From assembly GCF_003202235.1 (NCBI RefSeq), contig NZ_MASU01000013.1, forward strand, positions 496,001 to 560,000: a stretch of 64,000 bases of DNA, written 5' to 3'. The stretch comes from Prauserella flavalba. Lineage in GTDB: Bacteria; Actinomycetota; Actinomycetes; Mycobacteriales; Pseudonocardiaceae. This document shows positions 63,053 to 64,000 of this stretch, one piece after another. The notes under the pieces are model-generated. The model worked only from the letters and a program-made list of their open reading frames with translations. It did not search any database and was not told the DNA's origin. Every line of letters starts with the position of its first letter. Within the stretch, counting starts at the first letter, position 1. The position numbers were made by a program, and so were the translations under genes.

Positions 63053-63068
63053 TCACATGTGATTGACA
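63053..63068 (+). promoter_or_regulatory. TCACATGTGA palindrome next to a TTGACA box before the acyl-CoA dehydrogenase
   Basis: TCACATGTGA (63053-63062) is a perfect 10-base palindrome, followed at once by TTGACA (63063-63068), 29 bases before the ATG. The -10 would have to lie in the ribosome site region, so the TTGACA may not be a true -35. The palindrome is a candidate operator in the 126-base divergent gap with the L,D-transpeptidase. Confidence 0.4.
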
Positions 63069-63096
63069 CACTCGCGCCGACCCACGAGGAGGGCCG

Positions 63097-64000
63097 ATGG
63101 TCGACCAACCGAAGGTGACGGAGAAGGAAGCCAGGGCCGTTGCCGAGGAGGCGAGGGAAAGCGGCTGGCAGAAGCCGTCCTTCGCCAAGGAGCTGTATCT
63201 GGGGCGCTTCCGGCTCGACCTCGTGCATCCTCATCCCCGGCCCACCGCCGAGGACTCGGCGAAGGCGGAGAAGTTCCTCACCCGCCTGCGCGAGTACTGC
63301 CGGACCCTCGACCCCGCCGTGATCGAGCGCGAGGCGCGCATCCCCGACGAGTACGTCAAGGGGCTGGCCGAGCTCGGCTGCTTCGGCATCAAGATCCCGG
63401 AGTCCTACGGCGGGCTCGGGCTCACGCAGGTCGCCTACAACCAGGCCCTCATGCTGGTCGGTTCAGTCCACTCCACGCTCAGCGTGCTGCTCTCGGCCCA
63501 CCAGTCCATCGGCGTGCCCGAACCGCTCAAGCTGGCGGGCACGCCCGAGCAGAAGGAGCGCTTCCTGCCGAGGTGCGCGAAGGGCGCGGTGTCGGCGTTC
63601 CTGCTCACCGAGCCCGATGTCGGCTCCGACCCGGCGCGGCTGGCGACCTCGGCCGTGCCCACCGAGGACGGCGAGGCGTACCTGCTCGACGGCGTGAAAC
63701 TGTGGACCACCAACGGCGTCGTCGCCGAGCTGCTCGTCGTGATGGCGCGCGTGCCGAAGAGCGAGGGGCACCGCGGCGGCGTCACCGCGTTCGTCGTCGA
63801 GGCCGACTCGCCGGGCATCACGGTCGAGCGGCGCAACAAGTTCATGGGCCTGCGCGGCATCGAGAACGGCGTGACCCGCTTCCACCAGGTGCGCGTGCCG
63901 AAGGAGAACGTGATCGGCGGCGAGGGCAAGGGGCTCAAGGTCGCGCTCGCCACGCTCAACACGGGCAGGCTCTCGGTGCCGGCCTCGTGTGCCGGAGCGG
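63097..64000 (+). CDS. Acyl-CoA dehydrogenase family protein, 3' end outside window
   Basis: FAD-dependent acyl-CoA dehydrogenase, first 301 codons seen. ATG behind GAGGAGGGCCG. N-terminal helical domain (about 45-160, Y-C-R-T-L-D, then [19 protein letters not shown]), middle sheet domain with [11 protein letters not shown] and W-T-T-N-G (about 185-225), and [11 protein letters not shown]. The first 40 residues ([12 protein letters not shown] and [12 protein letters not shown]) are an N-terminal extension also seen in large FadE-type proteins. Catalytic Glu lies beyond the window. Confidence 0.92.
   Translation, partial: MVDQPKVTEKEARAVAEEARESGWQKPSFAKELYLGRFRLDLVHPHPRPTAEDSAKAEKFLTRLREYCRTLDPAVIEREARIPDEYVKGLAELGCFGIKIPESYGGLGLTQVAYNQALMLVGSVHSTLSVLLSAHQSIGVPEPLKLAGTPEQKERFLPRCAKGAVSAFLLTEPDVGSDPARLATSAVPTEDGEAYLLDGVKLWTTNGVVAELLVVMARVPKSEGHRGGVTAFVVEADSPGITVERRNKFMGLRGIENGVTRFHQVRVPKENVIGGEGKGLKVALATLNTGRLSVPASCAGA

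Overview
The window is high-GC DNA from a filamentous actinobacterium, most likely of the family Pseudonocardiaceae (Saccharomonospora/Amycolatopsis type; this placement is inference from gene content and style, not from a search). Supporting signs are a mycothione reductase, an Lsr2-type nucleoid protein, an AhpE peroxiredoxin paired with a DUF3052 protein, a FasR/MabR-type PucR regulator in front of a FAS-II operon, a homodimeric AceE, many GTG starts and tightly packed genes that often overlap at their 3' ends. I see no prophage, transposase, CRISPR array, rRNA or biosynthetic cluster: this is chromosomal core and near-core DNA.

Layout. 1-3.6 kb: GNAT, class B PBP lipoprotein, scar of a VapBC toxin-antitoxin pair, map. 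3.7-7.6 kb: SDR dehydrogenase (3-hydroxybutyrate type), an organic-acid MFS transporter broken by an in-frame TGA, and a GAF-PucR regulator. 7.7-17.7 kb: GntR/CynX pair, mycothione reductase, CobW GTPase, cobyric acid synthase, trypsin-like protease, ElaA-type GNAT, flavin-type oxidoreductase, bioF, PIG-L deacetylase. 17.9-27.9 kb: DEAD-box helicase and RIO kinase, FAD oxidoreductase, yaaA, VOC protein, proS, membrane and HAD proteins, a permease-like protein, YjbQ. 28-34.4 kb: three-gene proton-translocating transhydrogenase, an Lsr2/histone-H1-like hybrid, a disulfide oxidoreductase, a membrane-spanning protein of unknown function. 34.6-47 kb: subtilase, DUF3145, FAS-II operon fabD-fabH-acpP-fabF with its regulator, lactate dehydrogenase/monooxygenase, aceE. 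47-54 kb: DUF3052-ahpE, tRNA-Val, PhoX-type phosphatase, zinc peptidase, sulfite-oxidase-like protein, 2H phosphoesterase, DUF4383, PP2C phosphatase. 54-64 kb: a glycosyltransferase scar, dnaE, DHA2 efflux pump, LtrA, sirtuin, L,D-transpeptidase and the start of an acyl-CoA dehydrogenase.

How the genes work together. The best functional block is 36-47 kb: LldD-like enzyme (lactate to pyruvate or acetate), AceE (pyruvate to acetyl-CoA) and FAS-II (malonyl-ACP chain elongation) with FasR lie side by side, so carbon flow into fatty acids is encoded in one stretch. PntAA/AB/B supplies NADPH. Redox defence is spread around it (Mtr, AhpE, YaaA). Envelope functions include the PBP, the L,D-transpeptidase, two secreted proteases and several single-pass proteins.

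The most unusual content is small-scale. Eight copies of a long-palindrome repeat sit mostly between convergent genes, in two size classes (about 47-55 bp and 107-109 bp); the long class carries a conserved core of about 55 bp inside the hairpin loop. Other points are the Lsr2/H1-like fusion, the nonsense codon in the MFS gene, two gene scars (VapBC and an ArnT-like glycosyltransferase), and a block-wise switch in synonymous codon use inside dnaE.
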